DNA from: Anisakis pegreffii | Lineage: Eukaryota; Nematoda; Chromadorea; Rhabditida; Anisakidae | Assembly: GCA_035041965.1 (NCBI GenBank) | Contig: JAPYMA010000630.1 | Coordinates: 1 to 64,000, forward strand | DNA: 64,000 nucleotides | Direction of reading: 5' to 3' | Shown here: positions 1 through 18,043 of the stretch, piece after piece | Numbering within the stretch: the stretch's first letter is position 1 | Layout: every line of letters starts with the position of its first letter | Notes under the pieces: generated by a model | The model's database searches: none | Seen by the model: the letters and a program-made list of their open reading frames with translations, nothing else | What the model was told of the DNA's origin: nothing | Translations under genes and position numbers: made by a program

Positions 1-544
1 CCTTGTTGAAGGTGATGACAAGATAACGGATAGAGTATCCGTTTATCTTATGTCGCTGGGTCAGTCGTTGATTATCACAGCGCAGTTGTCGTTGTATTGT
101 CAGCAGATGGCGACTCCTTGTTGCTGTAGAAGCAGGAGGAGTCTGACGACTCCACGGTCTGACGACTCCTCGGTGGAGTAGGAGTTAGGAGGAGAAGTGG
201 TTTCACTGATCCATGCGATTGTATTTATACCCTTCTTGATTCGGAACTGCGTGTTGTTTTGATAAGTTCCATTTAGAAGATCTAGTTCACAATAACTGGC
301 TTCGGTGCGCAGATTTGTTTTTTTGAAGACAACGAGCTGATCTCGATACGTGTTTCGTTCCAATTGTTTTGCTGTTTCAACGGTTTTTGGGGCCGTTATT
401 TGATTGATTATTGTTTACGCATTTATCATTAGTTTGGAGATTTGCTTAAAATGACGTTTGAATGTCATTAATCATTTCCTAATTTAAATCTATTATTTAT
501 GGATCATGGAGGATTATTGAGGTTTACTCGCGGAGTTTGCGACA
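1..544. other. Window edge, no firm gene
   Basis: No gene can be assigned here. On the minus strand one frame is open from about 411 down to a stop at 100 (about 100 codons). It has no recognisable domain and no convincing splice signals at either end. The first 200 bases contain short reiterated gagtcgtcagac-like units, which keep several frames open by themselves. Confidence 0.4.
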
Positions 545-1160
545 GTGAGCTTGAATACATCAAACTCAAATTTCTATTGTTATGTACAGCCTCTATTGAT
601 CTACAGTGATCATACGGGAATGTGAATGAGCGACTCAGCGCTAGTTAAGATAGCTTTAAAAAAATAGCTACATCTCCTCAACTAACCAAAATCGCTCGGC
701 AAAATATATAATTTTCTTTATCCAGAGATTCTGCTCGATCGATTGGCGTGAGGAAAATGATATGTTACTGGTCAAAGCTGAGGGTACGGTAGGCTTGAAT
801 GTCTTTACCCGAATAGCATCACAAAAATTAATATATCTCCTCGCAAGGTGGAAATTTTCAAGCCAGTATTTCATTATTAGAAAGAAGAGATTCTGCTCGA
901 TAGAACGGTGTATAAATGATGATATGTATCCGGACAAAGCTGAGAAGACAGTGAGCTTGAATACGTCATCAAACCCAAATTTCTATTGTTATGTATAGCC
1001 TCTCAATTGATCTATAGTGATCATACGGGAATGTGAATGCGCGACTCAGCGCTAGTTGAAATAGCTTTAAAAAATAGCTACATCTCCTCAACAAAGCAAA
1101 ATCGCTCGACAAAGTATATGATTTTCTTTATCCAGGGATTCTGCTCGATCGATTGGTATG
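545..1160 (+). repeat. Degenerate tandem/dispersed repeat cluster
   Basis: Two diverged copies of a roughly 200-bp unit lie at about 545-745 and 952-1160. Both start near a GAGCTTGAATAC box, carry CTCAGCGCTAGTT and AATAGCTACATCTCCTCAAC, and end at ATTCTGCTCGATCGATTGG. Between them, partial units repeat the CAAAGCTGAG...GCTTGAAT and GATTCTGCTCGAT boxes at 725, 775, 890 and 935. A related piece occurs in the opposite orientation at about 20186-20302. No coding capacity was recognised. It looks like the decayed remains of a non-autonomous mobile repeat. Confidence 0.65.
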
Positions 1161-1870
1161 ACGAAATTGGTGCCACTATTCAAACTGTGGAATCGATCGA
1201 GTGAACTGATTCCGGCCAGGAATAATGGTGCGTTCATCATATCTTCAACCTGGCTAAACGGTCCAATTCAGGCTTCAGATGTGCTCTCTTTTGGTAATCA
1301 TCTCGATGGTCTGTTTGAGGAATACAATAGACAAAATTCGCATTCGCGTCTTTTGCATGTTATTGGTGGATAATGGTAGATTTTAGAGTTTTACGTTACA
1401 CATATCTGTGCCATGCGAAATCATGCCGCATGTCTGTAATCATTTCATTTTCTTTTGGATCAATCATTAATTGACTGAATAACTTCAAGGAGTGACATCT
1501 TCTAATACCCAGCTTATTCACGTTGGTTTTCCCACTACTCGTGGTGTAGATCGTGGTGGTATGATTCTTCAGGTTTCGTCTGTAGCTGTTTTGAAGTGCA
1601 GCTCAATTGTATGCTCACTTCTGGACGTAGTGAATAACAACTTTATTTATATTCTAATGGAGCAGATAACAAATTCAACACAACTAGGCAATATATTGTT
1701 CCTTCAATGTCCCGTATTCGAAAATCATATTGCCCTGACGGAAATAGCGCGAATCATTTGAATGGTAGTTCATGTTTGGTTGACTACATGAACGAATTGT
1801 TGCCGGTCGTTTGGAATTAATGTATGCGGAAGTGACGATGCGAAAACGAAGTTTACGGAGACTTGCAAAT
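1161..1870. other. Downstream flank of the GH1 gene
   Basis: No gene is called. Two plus-strand frames are open (1158-1373 and about 1492-1761), but neither contains a recognisable domain. The right part should include the 3' untranslated region of the GH1 gene that ends at 1871. Confidence 0.4.
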
Positions 1871-7613
<5,743 letters not shown>

Positions 7614-9012
7614 CCAATCACTTCCTCTTCTTCTTCGCCCGTTCGTCGTCTTCGGCCGACGGGCACATAATAGAGGAAGAGGCAGTCGCTCGATTTGGCG
7701 ACCAATTTGAACAGGTGAAATTGGTCGCGTAATCAGCGCAAGCATACTCCCTCCCACGAAAACAAACCGAAACACCTCAGTCGTTACTATCAAACACTGA
7801 ACACCTGCTGCTTTACATTACACTTAATGCAGTTGCAAAAATATCTCAATGACAGTCAACGAAACTATATTTCCTTATCACATATGATGAAACCAGTTAT
7901 AAGTTGCGATAAAGAATAAATTTTTAAGTTACTTGGTTAACAATTATCAGTTAACAGTATGATGACTTTTACGAATGAACATATCGACTAATTGAAATGA
8001 TTGCGGATTTATACCCTTCATATAGCGAGATGCTCTGTCCATAGACTAAAATTTCGTTTGCTTCATCTGAATTAATGGTCGTGAGTGGTTCAATGGTTCG
8101 TAGCTACATCAGTAGTGCTAATCGAGCGAAGTTCGGTCGGTAAGATCTGATGAAATGCGGTCGGACTACGAAATTCATATTCTGACCGAAGAATGTTGAG
8201 CTTCGAATGTAGTGCACAGTTTAAATGATCCTATTGAAGGGTTCCAAGAGACGGCAATCGTCGCAGAATTGTTAGTTGACAAATCTCAACGAAATCATAA
8301 AAGAATGAGCAGTCGCTTTATTAATAACCCGTATTCGAGAACAATATAAGGTTGGAACCATTAAAACAATGAACGAATATAAAACCAATCAACAATTAAT
8401 GCGAACAACAAACAAATAAAAAACGAACCAAAAATATACATTCTGACGATGAATATGCGTGAAAAAGAAACTCTTTGAAATGGAAACACAAAATTTCTCG
8501 AACAACATCAACAATAAAGTGGCCTAATTGTAAGTCATTCAGGTATGGTATAGGCAGTCAACAATTTTGCATGCCATCAATTCAGTACATTACAATTAAA
8601 GAGAAGAAATTCGCGTTAGAAATATGAACATTTTGCAGAGTTAATTAATTTCGAAATGTTAGTTCGTAATGACAATATGAGCACAGCTGTAACAGAAGTC
8701 GTCGGAAGGCAATTATTTTTTTCGGCCTCTTTTCAAAAGAACTAGTTTTCAGAATGGTTGAATGCTTGATTGGAATGAAAGTAGGGCAAAAAGCAAATGA
8801 AAACGATATGTCCCAGGTGCTGCGATGCCAGCTCACTGACGCTGGTACATCGAAAACGTAGCCAATCGATGGTCAGAGATTGATTCGATGACGAGCGATC
8901 CGGAATGACCTCTAAAAATGTTCCTCTAAAGGTGACGGTCAGAAACTGACGTATTCCAAAGATCCGTATTGAACTGCATGCAAACGGATGAATGATCCCA
9001 CTCGTTCAGCCA
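7614..9012. other. Intergenic, nothing recognised
   Basis: This stretch lies between the GH1 start and the 3' end of the eight-cysteine gene. Open frames are short and show no domain or paired splice signals. The 7.6-7.8 kb part should contain the GH1 promoter or trans-splice region. Confidence 0.45.
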
Positions 9013-9731
9013 TTAAATGACGAGACCAATCAAGATGTAATCGCACATGAACAATCCGATCACCGCTATTGTGGGATCGATTCCGGCTGATGAACGTCTC
9101 CTGCTGATCGCTTCAACACCGGACGTACTGAAATACTAGAATAGGATGTGAACACTTAAGAGAGTATTCGATATCAGGAAATTTTTAGAACAATTCGGTG
9201 AAATTTCAGAGAAAATGTTTCTGTGTGGAGGAGATTGCAAGGCAAGCATGATAAATGACGCAAGTTAAAACTTAAAACGCTAACCATCCGCAATAAGATT
9301 GTTTCTCTTGAATCTGACCGAGCAGTGACAGGCAAAAATGTTGTTGATCGCCGTTGCGACAAAAGAAATCACAACACTTATTGAAAACAGCACAATCTCT
9401 GAGGCCTGCCTGAAAAACCAAAAAAATACTTCCAGATAATTCAAATTCCTTAAACCAGCCGTATTATCGTCCTCAAATTTAGAACAGATCAAGTTTCGCT
9501 CGAAAATAACAAAGCAATAGTATTCATAACGAACAATTTGACTCCACTCTATTATACAAATCAATACTTATTTTAAGAATCTAAATAAGTTATCAGATAA
9601 TTAAGAACCATTCATACCTTTTGCATACAGTGACCATTGATATCATCTAATTCTGTGTTAATTGATTCAGTCGTATCAGATTTGGCAATTAAAAGCTGCA
9701 TAGCAATAACAAAAGCCGATCGCCAGAACAT
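9013..9731 (-). CDS. Small secreted eight-cysteine protein with hydrophobic tail
   Basis: Three exons, 9731-9618, 9409-9285 and 9127-9013, join in phase to give 117 residues. An acceptor-like TTTTCAG lies about 24 bases before the ATG, as expected for a trans-spliced first exon. Residues 1-17 form a signal peptide (MFWRSAFVIAMQLLIAK). Eight cysteines follow at about 35, 44, 50, 51, 55, 64, 78 and 80, spaced C-8-C-5-CC-3-C-8-C-13-C-1-C. An RRR stretch and a hydrophobic C-terminus (TIAVIGLFM...ILIGLVI) come next; this could be a GPI-attachment signal or a single membrane anchor. Introns are 208 and 157 bases with standard GT..AG ends. The family is not recognised. The even cysteine count, the signal peptide and phase-perfect splicing argue for a real gene, but it is a prediction. 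Confidence 0.62.
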
Positions 9732-12700
9732 TGTTGCACACAGATTCAGCAGCAACTGAAAATCACAAACTGGAACGGTGCATGCCGAGAAACACCGATC
9801 AATTCACTTCAAAACGCTCACGCTCTACTCTCTTCAGCAAACACCTCACCAACCGGTTTCAAAAGCATCTATCTCATTAATAAATCATCCACTGAGAGCG
9901 TGAAAATGTTCATAAAAACAAAACATAAAATCAACAAAAGCCAGAAAATTTTCGAAATATCCCTGACTTCCTTGAAAAAAAGTACCATCAAGTTGTCATT
10001 GTATCACACAATGTCATAAAATTTATTACCTGTCCAAACATCCAAACGCGGACATCGAGTCGAACGGAGACACCGAGTCGAATGAATATTGTGCAAATAA
10101 CCCTAAAATTTCACAACAATAAACGGCAAAAGTAATTTCGGTTAATACGGAACAACTTCGAATCATTCCACATATCATCATCACACTGAACATAAAGTAT
10201 CGCTCGATTACACGGAATTTTGAACACAAAACCAAATGATAATAAGAGATCATATCAGCTGTAATATGAATCAGAATCGAGCTTCGAATGACTTTGTTAG
10301 ACCATGCGTCGTTTGGTTAATATGAGTGAGTGATTTGCTGGTTGACATCATTATAAAATAAGTAGAATCATTTTGAGATGTGCGAAAAAACCAGAAATGA
10401 CTTGTAAACTAGCAAACAAACACCCACCGAAATGCTCGCCAATGATATCATAAAATAGTCGAAGTTTCCTGTCCTCAAATAATCTCCTCATTCACTCAAA
10501 CAACCAAATGACTCACTGACTTCAGTTAGCATTGATTTTACCATTGCAGAACGACTTTGAAAAATGATACTTGATAGGATGTCGTCAAAACACGAGAGTG
10601 CACTTTCTCAACTCAAGTGTTCCACCTACTCAAATAGGCAAATATGACAAAACAGTTGACACGGATGAATTGCGGTAAAAATTTGTAAAACTGAACCTAT
10701 CTTCGAAGCTACTGAAAGTTTTGTTCGAACATATGCTTAACAAGTGTAATTTTTCAATTTTAAGCGTACCAGTTTTTATAGCTTTGTAAAATGATCACCA
10801 TAACTTTTACAACCAAAAGGATTATATCTGAAATATAAAAACAATCCCAGATTAAAATTTACCTCTTGTATTCTGATCTACTGTTCGATCTTGCCTTCTC
10901 CGATAAGCGATATTCTGATCCCTACCACGAATAGCTTAGTAGACCAGTAAATTACTGATAATTTGACTGATAAGTTCGGCAGGGCAACAGTTAAATGACG
11001 TACTTATAAGATGGGATTTTCTTGTCATTTTCTTAATGTTCAACTATTGCCACTTCATAGCAACTGAATGAAGAAGGCTCAACTTTACAGGACGAATAAA
11101 AAATGAGAATAGAAATGTGCGAACAGCTCTATTCTCTATCATCGCTTAGGGATTACAGCGGGAATAAACGGTGTGCTTTGATTCTCGGATGATGAAAGCA
11201 AGGTGACTGATCTTGTTGATTTTATGAAACATCACTGTATGCCAGGTCTTCCCATACATTCAAAAAGAATCTTATTTACACGTAGGTTTAATGCTATTTT
11301 ATATCATAACACAGCAGAGAATGCTTGAAAAAGACATGTAACAATAACAATAGCACAATGGCGTTTTGTTATTCACGAAAACATTGTTCTTTTCATATAA
11401 GCGGAATCCACTGACCGAATAACTTACTCATCGTAAATGCTCAGATGAACCGACCCGTTTATCAAATGCAATCGAACGGTCGATCAGCTGTTCACTAAGG
11501 GAAATTCAATCTATAAGAACTGACTTTATGAAGCTAGAGTTTATCCGCCCTCCGTATAAGGCTATACAATATTACATTAAGTTGTCTTGCGCATAATCTT
11601 TGCATTATGATGGAATTAACTTTAAGCAAGAATGCTTTGACCAAATTTTCAGAAAACTTCTTGATTTGCTGGAAATACTTGCTTGTCATTATGATGTGCA
11701 GTTTCTCTGACTTCTGATATAGGTTTTATGCTATTCCACTTGATGCCCATCAATTTTATTGTCAAGCAACAAGAAGTGATATAGATGAATGAACTGATCA
11801 GTTGTTTTTCATCTTCGATCGCGCGAACTTCATCTTGTTAGCACTTCACTTCATCATCTGGATGTTGCACTCGAAGTTCAAACCATCCATAGGTATGATT
11901 TTTAACATTACTCTTATTTCTCATTACCCAACTCAAAAGAATTCGCAATAGTTCAGATTTCAAAAGTCTCCAAACAATTAGCACGTGACTGTATTCACAA
12001 AACATTCACTAGAACTCCTGCTCACGAAAACTGGATCACATTGTAAATATAATATAACGCCTTCAGTGAGAAACGCTTAACGCTTTTTTAATCACAGTGT
12101 ATCAGATGACACGCATGAATGAGACATCATCGGCGAACGGCATTGAAGCGGCATTGAACTGCCAACTGCCTTATGACAGTCAAAACTGCTAACCAGTATA
12201 CCATTGCATACCACACTTTCATGTAGTAAATGTGCAGTCAAGAGATTCTGAATTTTGCTGTGAAACTTTTTAGGTTACCAATTAGTAACTGATATTTGTT
12301 TTTTGATGAGATTGAATAATTTGAAAGATGAGAATGTCTCAGAAATGAGCACGGTTTTTTCGAATGAATGGTATTCAGCTTAAAAGTCTCGAGAGATTCA
12401 TTTTACATTCATGTTGCCAGTTATTATTTCATTTCTTCTTCATTAATTGCAAAAATGCGTCAATCAGCATTCGTCCGACATTTACTTTACTTGTCTAATC
12501 TAGTTGTAACAAGCATAGAAGCTGAGGACAACATCTCGTCTCCACTATCGCTCCACAGATCTTGCTAAGTTGACTTTGAAAAATTTTCATCTCAATCATT
12601 CACTTAATCACTCGAGCACATCAGTTAATTTGAAATGACATTTCGGACATGTTCGTGATTGCTCTGAATTATAGTCTAGTAAAAAACCAATCTAAATTCC

Positions 12701-14061
12701 AGAGTATTCCACGAGACTTACACACCGCATCATTCAGCACCACTCATCAGCACGACTTCATTTGGTCTATTTGTCGGTTATACGACAGCCGTATATCCTT
12801 TTCGAATCAAATCTTTTGCACTTTCAGGCTCTATCAAACTTTTATCACAGGCTTTCGATCCCCAAACGTCTTCAGAAAGTCCAACAATGGCAGTAGAACA
12901 TTCAGCTAGCTGTCCTTCTTGGTTCTAACGTTCTGTGACTTCACTTCAGCCGCGTGATGCTTCTAATCAAATTTAACAAAGTTTTTGCATGAATTTTTAT
13001 CAAAGAAAAAGTATTTTTTCGATGTAGTTGAAATACTGGAGTTAATGACCCGAATTTGAAAAATTCCCTCTATTATTTCGAAAACTGAAATTAGTCCGGT
13101 TCCGGTCCATAAATGAAGAATTCCCTCATCCTAGCGATTTTTTGTCGGTTCATTCTGCACCAGTTCTCTTGGAGGTTTGAGCAATCGACAACTAGTCATC
13201 CCGTTGTGATGATGAAATATTATCGGTCCAGTGGACTTGCTCATCTTGAAGAACAACTGATCCCGAATAATCGTATCGCCAATGCGGATGAATGCAATAT
13301 AATAATAAGCAATCGGAAACATTTTAACCGTCACAAACTATCAATGGATACTAATTGAAGTGTCGCTGAGATTTTGTTTTTGACACATCGCTAAAGTGAT
13401 GAGTAAAAGAATGATTACTATCGTTATAGCAACCATAAAATTGCAAAATTTATTAGCAGCACTAGTTTTAATAAGATTCTAAATAATTTTCTCTACTCCA
13501 AACATGTCATCGGATGAGTCGAAAGTGTCATTGACAAGAGATGGATGACATCCCATTAATCCATAACTAGTTCTGAACTGTTCAATTATTAATTAATAAA
13601 ACGAGGTTTTTTGAAGGAAGATCGACAGACTTAGTTATTTACCTCAGTTTTGGATCTGACAACTACAGTTTTATTTAATACGATTAACATTAGCTTCTTC
13701 GGTGCTACATTCCACCTCCCAACTTGTTGATATTATCGTGGTGGCAGTAATGTTGACTTGATTGATTTTGAAGTGATTTCGTTCGAATCTGTCTTGCAAC
13801 TGATGCCATCGACTCCAAGTTAGGTTGAGTTGAGAGCACGAAGTGAAGTGGCGATAACCAGAGTAAGGTATAACGATGGACGGATTTCATTTGGGATCAG
13901 GCTTAGGTTGAGGCTCGTACCAGGTCTGGAGTACCTATTGTACAAATGACGGCTTCCCCGATATGACCTCTGCTTAAGCCCAAAATCAAATTCAATCCAT
14001 CGCCATACCTCACTGTGATTCGTAATAATTCATGAGAAAACTCAGATGGCGATATTTACAG
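9732..14061. other. Long stretch without a firm gene
   Basis: No gene is supported over 4.3 kb. Several frames of 60-90 codons are open (for example plus-strand frames at 12.65-12.93 kb and both strands at 13.1-13.36 kb), but none has a known domain or a second phase-matched exon. The sequence is AT-rich and non-repetitive by eye. Confidence 0.4.
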
Positions 14062-15722
14062 ATGAAACTTTTCGACGTTGGTTTGTTTCTGATACTGGTC
14101 GATTCGGTTGCTTCCTTCTACATTCTCGCTGCGCCAGGACGACTCTTCAGACTGCGTGATAATTCGGTGAGTTTTCATTTGCCGAATGAATGAATTTTCA
14201 TTGAATGTTTGCGGTTGATTGACACTCAGCAACTATGACGAATGCATGCACTGGTAAAATGAAGAAATATGCGATATTTTATAAGCAACTGAAATTTTGA
14301 AGGAAATTTACTACATTTGATGCTGATGACTTAATATTTTCGTTGTTAGTCAATAGACCTTTGACAATTGAATATTTCGTAGATAAATGGACGTCGGAAA
14401 TGACCGCAGATAAATTTTCATTTGTGCTTCAGCTCTCATCTTGTGATCTTTCATATTGGTGGTATTCAAAATCGTTGCACTTCCTCTTATTGTAAGACTG
14501 TTGTGTTGCTCATGATTGCAATCGATTATGATCGCATGAAGAGCTATTGTCTATGATATGCTCACTTCAAAGTGTTTTACATGGATTCTCATTCTTTTCA
14601 GACGTGTTGTATTCACTCTCATAGCTATTGCATGAGAATATCGTTCTCTTCATGACTTTTTATCATTCTCTTCGTCTCATTTCACTTCACAATTCGAATC
14701 AAATTCTTATTCTGTGAGATACACTATTTACTGGATGCGTTGACGAGTGTTGACAACCGAAGTCAACAATACAACAATCGAATATTATTGCACAACAATG
14801 TTCTAGAGTCAAATGATCAATTATAGAGTGTATTTGATAGAATGTGAATTTGACTTTAACTGTTGAATAAAATGAATGAGAAATTATCACAAGAGATCAC
14901 TTTTGGTGATAAAAGTCATGAGAGCGACTATAACAGCTCGGAAAAGAATGAAAACCCTGCTAAAACAAATGAAAACCGTGTTAGGCCCGGACGAGCTAAT
15001 GATACTCATAGGAGAATGAAAAGTGATGCCATCAACTAACCCCATTAACATATCCGACTTAAAAAACACCATCACAATGGCGTTTTATCGTAAACTAACA
15101 ACTGCACGAAATACTAATTTCCCGACCCCTCCATTACCTCTTCACACCTCCAAATTATCGAAAATGTGTAATTTCACCCATATGAGAACCACTGGTCTGA
15201 TAACAAGCCACATAAAAACTTTAACTATTTGCAACCATCTTACAAATTCAAATCGAACAACTTTTAGACATTCTTTTGAAGCATACAATAATCGCAACTG
15301 ATCTAGAATTTCGATAGATTGGGCAACAGAATGCAAGTCGATAGAATTCTTTCAGATAGATTCAGGGCATCGCGCATTCTCCGATCGGTCACCACGAGGA
15401 TTTCGTGGCTATCCGCATTCTACAGATGATCCATTATGGCTTGCTGACCTCAACAATCAAAAGATCAAAATTAATGAAATGAACGGGTAATACGACCATC
15501 TAATCGACTCTCCATCTAGGCATATTCCATTGAACTCGTTCGAATCTATCGAATTTATTTGCGGTCATTTCGTTTTCTCACATCTCCACCGAAAATCCCC
15601 TAACCTATTGATTCATAAACATTTCGCATAACCACCAGCCCAAACAAACACCATGTGCGTTTTTACACAGGATGGGACGACAATTGTGGGACCCCTATGG
15701 TCATAATAAGAAATTTCGCTAA
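14062..15722 (+). CDS. Small secreted protein, three exons
   Basis: Exon 1 (14062-14166) follows an acceptor-like TATTTACAG directly before the ATG and encodes a signal peptide (MKLFDVGLFLILVDSVAS) plus a short basic stretch APGRLFRLRDNS. Exon 2 (15356-15486) encodes an Arg/Gly-, Ser- and Asp-rich segment containing SDRSPRGFRGYPHSTDD. Exon 3 (15671-15722) ends GRQLWDPYGHNKKFR-stop. Junction phases agree, giving 95 residues. A second candidate last exon (15743-15878) is also in phase and would give 123 residues ending NLYYGNA. Intron 1 contains a fold-back element. No family is recognised. Size, signal peptide and composition would suit a small secreted peptide or precursor, but there is no clear dibasic site. 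The model rests on splice logic alone. Confidence 0.5.
14491..15108 (+). mobile_element. Fold-back (MITE-like) element, copy A
   Basis: One of four copies in the window, lying in intron 1 of the small secreted gene. It is an imperfect palindrome. The left arm carries GTTGTATTCACTCTCATAGC, GTTCTCTTCATGAC and an ACAGTTA...TCAAATTC box; the right arm carries the reverse complement of each box. The middle holds short palindromic AT-rich runs around CAACAATACAACAATCGAAT. Copy A extends right to about 15108, sharing its last ~60 bases with the left end of copy B. No open reading frame of note lies inside, so it would be non-autonomous. Confidence 0.75.
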
Positions 15723-15742
15723 TCATGTCACTCACATTGCAG

Positions 15743-15878
15743 ATTAGATTTGGATTATCCGTTGACGAACGATCCTCATCACCAGAATATTTTCAACTCA
15801 GCACTAAACGACCACAACTCAGCAGATCAAGCAAGAGGCCACCAAGATTTGCCAAATCTTTATTATGGGAACGCGTGA
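15743..15878 (+). other. Alternative last exon of the small secreted gene
   Basis: A CATTGCAG acceptor precedes a frame that continues in phase from exon 2 (15356-15486), encoding about 45 residues beginning LDLDYPLTNDPHHQN and ending NLYYGNA-stop. The exon at 15671 is also in phase after exon 2, so the two would be mutually exclusive terminal exons, or only one is used. Confidence 0.3.
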
Positions 15879-17239
15879 AGTATTTGCCGTCATTTCTGTT
15901 TTCTCAATGGCGAAACAACTTGAAACTGCAATAGATCTCTGCAATAGGAATGGATATGTTATGCTGCTATGTACTCATCACCTGGATAATTAATCGTCGA
16001 GTTTTATTTTAGTTCATGCAATAAACCTTTCATTTGTTTTATCGTTTATCAATGCTCTATCTCCAGTGAACATGTCACACTTTTTTTGTAGCACTCAAAA
16101 AGAAGTGCGGCGGAGTTGAACCGTTGCTCCGATTTCTTTTTTCTTCAAATTGTTTTCACTAAGTGCACACTTTCAATATGACAGGCATTATAAAGCATCA
16201 ACATTCAACATATCAATATCAATTATATCATAAATCTATAAAAGATAGCAGCATATCAACAGATCAACACAAGATATACTTACGCCATGCTTTCAAGCTC
16301 AGTAAGCGCCTCTATCACATCCATGAAACACTTCAGAAATTCCGTGGCACGTCCAAATATACTTCTTCGAAGAGGCAAACGGTTTGCTCACATATATCGA
16401 TCATTTATTAAGTTCTGGACAACGTCATGCTTGATAAAAGATTCAGGATCGCTGCCCTATGGCAGGTTTCGGTTTTCCAGTGATCAAGCAAGCATACTTC
16501 TGTAGTTTCAACTGATCTATAGTGATCAAGCAAGCAAGCACTCATGTTTATTTTACATTCATTGCATTTGCATACAAATGTTCTTAGCACTATCAATCTA
16601 GTCGTATTCAATGCTTTTGGCTTTTTATTGAGATCGTTAAGGGATGTTCTTCCGAAGGTTGTATAATTTCATTATGTGCGCAGCAGTGTTTACAGTTCTG
16701 TTGAGGCAGTATGCAAAAGAACAACCCAGACTGAATTATTCCAGCCATACGCACTCAATTTTCTTTCATTTATTTATTTTCAATTAAACTGATTGCGAAC
16801 AAGCGTTTACGTATACACGTACAAGATTGAATTTCCGGATTTGTAGCATCGTTATGATATCCTGGATTGAATTACGCTCTGTAGCTGTTCCTTTGTAACG
16901 ATTTCGAATAATTGATGAGACATCGGCAGAGGCAAAGCGGAAATTGCACGGTATTGGGCTGATTAATGATTCATCCTGCACTTCACTCAACTAATCGACA
17001 AATTCGGTATATAAGTGGTAGAATCGCGTTGCGAATCCATTGAAACATCGCAGTTTCTACTACTGATTCCCAGCACTGCGCCTCCCTTCCCAGCTGTTTC
17101 AGATTTTCTTGCCTATTTTTCTCCAATAAATCAGGTCAAACCTACAGTCAAACTTAATATTGGAAAGGGCTGCTCATTCCAAATTTCTTGTTCCATTCCT
17201 TGCGTTTTTCAATTTTTTTTCAGTTCCATATCCGCTTCA
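15879..17239. other. Intergenic, nothing firm
   Basis: No gene is called. A minus-strand frame at about 16786-16970 is open for some 60 codons, but no partner exon was found. A fragment resembling the dispersed repeat (ACTGATCTATAGTGATCAAG) lies near 16510. Confidence 0.4.
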
Positions 17240-18043
17240 ATGCTGCTTAAGTCATCAGCTGCCTTGTTTCTAGTGCTCATTTGCTCGGATCTTTCCATGC
17301 AACTGAGTTTTTTCGATGAGCCATCAGAGGACGAAGATGAAGGTTAGTAAAATAAATGTTTACACTGATATAACCAGCTAATATTGTATTTAAAAAGGTA
17401 CATGTTCAGTTAATCAGTATAACACATGTAATCATGATAACTGTGAATTACTCATGACAACTATGTGGTACTGTAGTGTATGGGTTATAAATTACAGTAC
17501 GTCGGAAACGACAAAGCAATTACTTTCCATCGATGCGATACGATATACTGAGTCGTTTTCCGTTACCGTATCAATATCCGCTGAGAGTAAACAAGCGAAG
17601 TCCTCGTGGATTGCCACCGCCATCTTGGATACTGTTTGATGAAAGCAATCGTTTTGACCCACGTGATGATTCCGATATGGACGACGACATCGAGAAGCGC
17701 TCCCGTGAGCCCTATGCTTACCCCGTACCACATTTCCACGATAAAAAGGTGACCGATTCTCACTTCATGTAAAATGCAATGAAATTTTGTTCAGTTCTAA
17801 AAGAATATGGTAACGTTCGTACCCGAAAGCAATGATTATTCATTCTAATAAATTTCTACGGTCAAAAATGTTCTTCGAATGATCATATGCGAACTGTGTG
17901 AGAGCATGACCCTGTTAAATGCATAACATTCTGCTAGATCACAGATTAAATTGAAGTTCGTTTGCCATCTGATGCGCATTACAAAATTTCAGAAGCGTTC
18001 ACCCGGTGCATGGATGCCGACGGAGGAGAAGAAAAGTGTTTAA
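17240..18043 (+). CDS. Neuropeptide-like prepropeptide
   Basis: Three exons, 17240-17342, 17498-17748 and 17993-18043, join in phase to give 134 residues. A strong acceptor (TTTTTTTTCAG) lies 16 bases before the ATG, typical of a trans-spliced nematode first exon. Residues 1-20 are a signal peptide (MLLKSSAALFLVLICSDLSM), followed by an acidic spacer (EDEDE). Basic cleavage sites follow at RRKR (36-39), KR (67-68), KR (101-102) and KKKR (117-120). Predicted products are a 27-residue peptide starting QSNYFPS and ending PLRVN, a longer acidic peptide starting SPRGLPPPSW, SREPYAYPVPHFHD, and a C-terminal SPGAWMPTEEKKSV. None ends in Gly before its cleavage site, so amidation is not predicted. 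The N-terminal Gln of the first peptide could cyclise to pyroglutamate. The overall layout is that of a secreted peptide precursor; the peptides match no family I recognise. Confidence 0.7.

Noticed and set aside
100..411. A minus-strand frame of about 100 codons at the window edge
   Set aside because: Reiterated short units in its last third keep frames open, and no homology or splice support was seen.
12649..12930. Two overlapping open plus-strand frames of about 80 codons
   Set aside because: Both frames are open at once, which points to base composition; no partner exon found.
13131..13358. A plus-strand frame with a signal-like start and an opposing minus-strand frame
   Set aside because: Each strand argues against the other, and neither has a second exon.
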